Positions 59,669 to 64,000 of a DNA stretch of 64,000 nt are shown in pieces. Position numbers and translations under genes: made by a program. Origin of the DNA: Metridium senile (taxonomy: Eukaryota > Cnidaria > Anthozoa > Actiniaria > Metridiidae); contig OX459101.1 in assembly GCA_949775045.1 (NCBI GenBank), positions 10,877,101 through 10,941,100 of the forward strand, read 5' to 3'. Below the pieces are notes generated by a model. That model saw only the letters and a program-made list of their open reading frames with translations. It searched no databases and was not told the origin of the DNA. Positions within the stretch are counted from its first letter, which is position 1; the number at the start of each line of letters is the position of its first letter.

Positions 59669-59740
59669 TACTTCAAAGGGATTTGAACCCATGACCTTTG
59701 CAGAACCGGTGCAATACTCTACCAACTGGGCTATGAAGCT
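59669..59740 (-). tRNA. tRNA-like sequence, unit 3
   Basis: 72-nt cloverleaf as in unit 1; anticodon stem and boxes unchanged, discriminator-side base differs (TACTTCA for GACTTCA). Confidence 0.5.
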
Positions 59741-60263
59741 ACATACGTCAGTTAGGAGGTCATTTTGTTGACTTCACTCGGCCACAGAGTACTATGTAGA
59801 TATATGTTCTAACTTCGCCGGCGATTTGACCCCCTCAAAACGGCATAAAAATAGACGAATTTTATATCAAAATAAAGGAAATTTCAACTCTTTTCGAAAG
59901 TGGTGGTACAATTGTAATTAGTGAATGCACAAACGAGTACATGCCTATTGTTTTCCACTAGGTGATGAAATGATCCGAAATCGCCTTGTAATATTGCGTT
60001 ACTTTGGTGAAGAAAATCGAATTTTGACCCCCTGAATTTTACGTATTTTTATTAATAAATATAGGTTCCTGAAAGCTTAAATGTTAATCTTTTCAAAACC
60101 GTTGGTACATTTGGATAATATTGAAAGCTTTCTGAGTAAATGATCAAAAGGCTTCAAAATGTGCGTGTTCTACAGTGAGACGCTGTGGGTGGCGTGACCT
60201 TCACAACTTGATACAAACAAATGTATGGGATGAGTTTGATATGCACAAGGTACTTACTACTGG

Positions 60264-61288
60264 GACTGATATGTCGTCTCCTACAAGAACTGTGTTTTCC
60301 TCCATAGCAAGCTCTACAGCGCTCTTTACTATCAGAGCATCAGTGTGCTTGACGGGTCTGGCAGCCCTTTTCCTTCAAGAACGCGTTCAGCATAAGTACA
60401 AAGTTCTGTTTGTTGGTCTTGATTGCCAGAAAGATATCCTCTTCATCGGGATCTTCATATCAATTGTGAAGGTGACAGTAGCGCCCAATTTTCCAGCACT
60501 TCTTCTTTCCTGAGTCATGGACGCTGTAGAGCTTGCCATGGAGGAGAACACAGTTCCTGTAGGAGACGACACTGAACTTTTGGTGCTCCTGTGCTATTAT
60601 GCGTGCGATGACACAGCCTATACTTCCGACCAGAACCAAAAGTCAATTCAACACGATGACGAGTGTGGAGCCTAATAGAAGTGAAGCGGCAGTTGAGAGA
60701 GGAGGTATGCCGTCATATGCTGCATATCCTGCACGCATTACTCGGGGGTGCGACACGACCTCTAGCATTTATGGCATAGGAAAGGCTGCGTCCCTAAAGA
60801 AGCTTATGACCTCAGAATACTTCCAGCAGCAGGCAAAGATATTTGACAACGACAAATCTACTTCAGAAGAAATTATTACCGCTGGAGAAAGTGCATCGGT
60901 GTGTATTTACGGCGGTAAGCCTGGGCAGAAGCTCGATCCGCTCGATCAGATACCAGCGGTACATAGACAAATTAGCGAGCAAAAAGTCATCTTTACAGCC
61001 CCAGAGTTTGCCTCCTACCTTCTCAGCAACGAAGTACCATACCGTACGAGTATTCTTCCATATCTTGGAATGGAAAAGCACAACCACAGATATGCATAAT
61101 GACCGATCTGCCCGCAGCACCACAATCCATCCTTTTAAATAATTCGCTGCAATTGCACTTAAGACTGCACCAGCTCTCGATGCTCTTGCCGCAAGAACAA
61201 CCTTCAGTGCACCCTCGCCTGCGGACACTGCAAGGGGTCAGGCTGCAGCAATTCTCCTGCCCTTATTTTAGAAGAAGAGTCGGAATGA
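60264..61288 (+). pseudogene. Cysteine-cluster family pseudogene, unit 3
   Basis: ATG 60517. Here the first block reads …ENTVPVGDDTELLVLLCYYA, closer to the inverted fragment (ENTVLVGDD) than the TVVEDTE of units 1 and 2, so unit 3 may keep the older form. Cys cluster from 61163 to TGA 61286-61288. Confidence 0.6.
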
Positions 61289-61819
61289 GTTTTCTATATG
61301 AAACAAACTCGTTAGAAAAGAGCAGTATGCTTCGCGTCCATGGCCGGTACATAGGTCTTTTTAATATTTTGCTGTTTTCAGATATAATACTTGACTCAAA
61401 ACAGAAGTAGCAAATTATAGAAGCAATCTGTTGCGTCCTTGAAACAAGCGTCAATCCAGATCGTAAATTTCCTATGTTGGCACTGATTAAATACTGTGAT
61501 TAAATACATTTGTCAATTGTAAAATTATTGCCTTGTTTATTGCTTGCGAATTCTGAAGTTTAATTCCACAAACTTCAAAAATTACTCTGATTTTAGGGCA
61601 AAGTTATTTCACTACATGGAGCTTTGGATTGAATTGTGTTTACTTTTTGCGCGTCACCGCATTGCAGATACGCACGGGCTCAATGCTAACAAGTTTTGTG
61701 GTTTGACGTGCAGGCTCGGTTACAAAAGATTTATCTAGGTCATATAGATTGGTTACAAAATAGGCAAATTTTCAACCAGAAGTTTCTTATCTGTATGGGA
61801 TATAGATATAGATAAAGAT

Positions 61820-62201
61820 ACATGGGGGTCTCTGGCACGGTTCACGGCCGAAAAAAATAGCGAATCACGGATCACGCATGTCAACATTTTATTTTCACGA
61901 ATCACGAAAATATGGAAGTAACGCACTCTTTTACCCTACTCTGAAACATAAAAAACTTGGCAAAAGAGGAGTGTTTGAAGAAACTAAAAAAAAAAGTATA
62001 AAATAAATCAAAGGAGGCCAGGTCTTGCAACTCAAAATCACCGGACGTCGAATAAGTGGCGAAATCACGAATATCGATTATTGATTCAAGTTCTTCACGG
62101 GTCACGCAAAACATTTGGGTCACAGATCATGGAGAATTTATTAAATTCACGTTTCTCGGAAAATAAAAATAGCTTATCATGCATCACGAGAATACCCCTG
62201 T
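61820..62201. mobile_element. CACG-rich MITE-like element, unit 3
   Basis: As in unit 1; ACATGGGGGTCTCTGG and AATACCCCTGT ends. Confidence 0.5.
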
Positions 62202-62655
62202 ACGATCCTCGATATATGACGGCGAGTCAAAGACGAGCCATTTTAATATATCTCATATACAGTTGGAGTCGAATATTGTATATCACTTATGAAACTCCAA
62301 TGTTAGCTCTTCCATATTTTACTAAATTTGTCAACTAAGATAAAAAAATAAATTCTGGCCAAGGAATCGAAATTCAAGTTGCAACTTATGCAAATCATAT
62401 CAGGACAAATCTATAAGAGATTTACAGCACTTACTTTGTATAATTCAAACGGCTGAAATCTGAACCTAATTTTGACTTGATTGTCTAACAAGACCAAGTC
62501 GGTTCAAAATCTGCGTCTATATTTCCTTCTTGTGTTCTTACGCACTGTGATTAATTCTTGGTAAGTATTACATTCTTGTTTCATCTATCTATAGCAATAC
62601 GTTATTTACATTTTGGCGCGTTTTGTTATTGGGGGATTTTTTACGTGGTTTACTC

Positions 62656-63251
62656 ATGGGGGGCATTCCCAAGGTTCTTATTCTTGGCCATTCCTTTGTT
62701 AAAAGACTCAAATCTGCTCTTTCCAACGCATTTGATTCAAGGGCAAAAAGCAATTTTGATTTGCTCAAGTCCGCTGAGATTTATTTGCACGGTATTGGTG
62801 GGCGTACTGTAGAAAAATTGCACACCCATGATGTCCAATTTGTTCGCAAACTCAAGCCCGACATTGTCATCTTGGAAATCGGTACTAATGATTTAAGTTC
62901 ACTAGCCCCCGAAGTTGTTGGTTCTGCTATCGAAGAACTTATTGTTCTTTTAAAAACAATTCCCTCTGTATCAATCATGTGTCTTTGCCGCGTTATCCCT
63001 CGCGCTCGATTTACGCCACACCCTCAGCGATTTTATGAGCTAGCGTGCAAGAGTTTTGAGACAATACGTTCGATCTCGAGGCTTTGGAAGGTGTTTTCTG
63101 TTGGCGTCATAAGGTTTTCAATACACCAGATCAGGATTTGCATTCAGGTGATGGAGTTCACCTTAATGATCTTGGCCAGTATTTGTTGTACCGCAGCTAT
63201 CGCGGTGCTATTTGCAAGACCTTAAACTATCCCGGCCTATTACATAAGTAG
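62656..63251 (+). pseudogene. SGNH-hydrolase-like protein, best-preserved copy
   Basis: Open from ATG 62656 through block I (LILGHSFVKRL), II (GIGGRTVEKLH), III (LEIGTNDLS) and on to 63225, but the frame leaves the homologous one near 63070 (TCGATCTCGAGG), so FCWRHKVFN and the D-x-x-H block (DGVHLNDLGQ) are out of frame until TAG 63249-63251. Unless a frameshift or splice joins them, the catalytic Asp/His pair is lost. Confidence 0.65.
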
Positions 63252-63340
63252 TAATCGTTATGGTTATATGCTTTGCGTTGCAATTTTGCCTTGTTTATTG
63301 CTATTTTTAATGCTATTATAATAGACTTGTGACAGTATGG

Positions 63341-63490
63341 TACTGTGGTCTAGTACTTGTGTCAGTAGAGCCCCCTGAGGTCTGTTTTGACCGGGGATTT
63401 GTATCAGTATGGTTCTTGTGGTCTGTTTTGACCTAGAACCTGTGATAAGTATCATTCATGTTCCCTGTTGGTCTGTTCTGACCTGGGATT
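63341..63490. repeat. GGTCTGTTTTGACC minisatellite, unit 3
   Basis: Three full copies and the same truncated first copy as unit 1. Confidence 0.6.
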
Positions 63491-63544
63491 TTTGCCTAGC
63501 TTACACCACTTCGTCTGCCTTTCTTTTTTCCTACTTAGATCGAC

Positions 63545-63733
63545 ATGCCACGTAAATCTGCTCGCCTGCAAAGGAAACGCTCTGCGAGTCGTGTGGAGTT
63601 CAATTGCAACGACCACGCAACGAAGAGCAAGGTACCGGTCAGTCAGCCTCGACCAGTTACAGTCAATTACAAGCTATCGAAAGTAGCAGTCAAGCCTCTT
63701 TTCCCGATGATTTGCAGCACTTACTTTGTATAA
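63545..63733 (+). CDS. Small basic open frame, unit 3
   Basis: 62 codons, MPRKSARLQRKRSASRVEF…; one Pro-Thr change from unit 2. Same caveats: unassigned, could be an exon or chance. Confidence 0.2.
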   Translation: MPRKSARLQRKRSASRVEFNCNDHATKSKVPVSQPRPVTVNYKLSKVAVKPLFPMICSTYFV

Positions 63734-64000
63734 TTACCGAAAGTAAATGATTTTCCTTTAATTTACGAATAAGACATTTGGTAATATTGACAAATGACAC
63801 TTAAAGTTAAACACATATCCACGAAATTACAGTGCCTGTTAAAGGTGTATAGTAAGTAACAAGATCAATTGCTGACTACTATACTCTTTAAGACACCATG
63901 ATCAGTAGAAAATTACATTACAAAATAACTATACATTGTCCGCTACGAAAAAAACAGAGGGATAAAACCACTTGGAAAGAGATCCTCAGGAAAACGTACT

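Overview
The window is animal nuclear DNA from an invertebrate. It is AT-rich and intron-rich, with dense MITEs, microsatellites and several clades of non-LTR retrotransposon, and it carries a split gene of extracellular lectin/Ig/D8C/PAN domains. This mix suits a cnidarian (sea-anemone or coral type), but amphioxus or another marine invertebrate cannot be excluded from the sequence alone.

The overriding structure is a head-to-tail tandem segmental repeat. The same roughly 22 kb segment starts at 1, 25680 and 48175; the third copy runs off the window end. The copies are nearly identical base for base and differ mainly by clean insertions: unit 1 has an APE-type retrotransposon (6686-9956) and three MITEs (1315-1535, 15032-15295, 17374-17543); unit 2 has a 774-bp TIR element (37122-37895); unit 3 has two extra retrotransposons (54084-58198). 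The units are mosaic: units 2 and 3 are closest at the left end, units 1 and 3 in the middle, which suggests conversion or unequal exchange.

Order within a unit: TIR MITEs and a candidate minus-strand TATA promoter (0-2.4 kb); a decayed gene B with only its first and last exons (2.4-6.3 kb), whose middle is occupied by a plus-strand CR1/L2-like 3' end with a (TTA)n tail and an endonuclease-type (R2/R4-like) retroelement sitting in that tail; a tRNA-like sequence; a broken cysteine-cluster gene of unknown family; a broken SGNH-hydrolase-like gene; more MITEs; then gene A on the minus strand (16689-24031 in unit 1; 39429-46555 in unit 2).

Gene A is the main living gene. I join ten exons, all with GT-AG junctions and compatible phases, into a 598-residue predicted secreted protein: signal peptide, two F-type lectin domains, one Ig domain, a linker, a D8C (uromodulin/OIT3-type) domain and a PAN/apple domain. 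Both complete copies are open. Gene B is an older relative that kept the start and PAN exons, with a nonsense codon common to all three units. The array is therefore an expanding cluster of a putative secreted carbohydrate-binding receptor-like gene, threaded by mobile DNA that uses the (TTA)n tracts as repeated landing sites.
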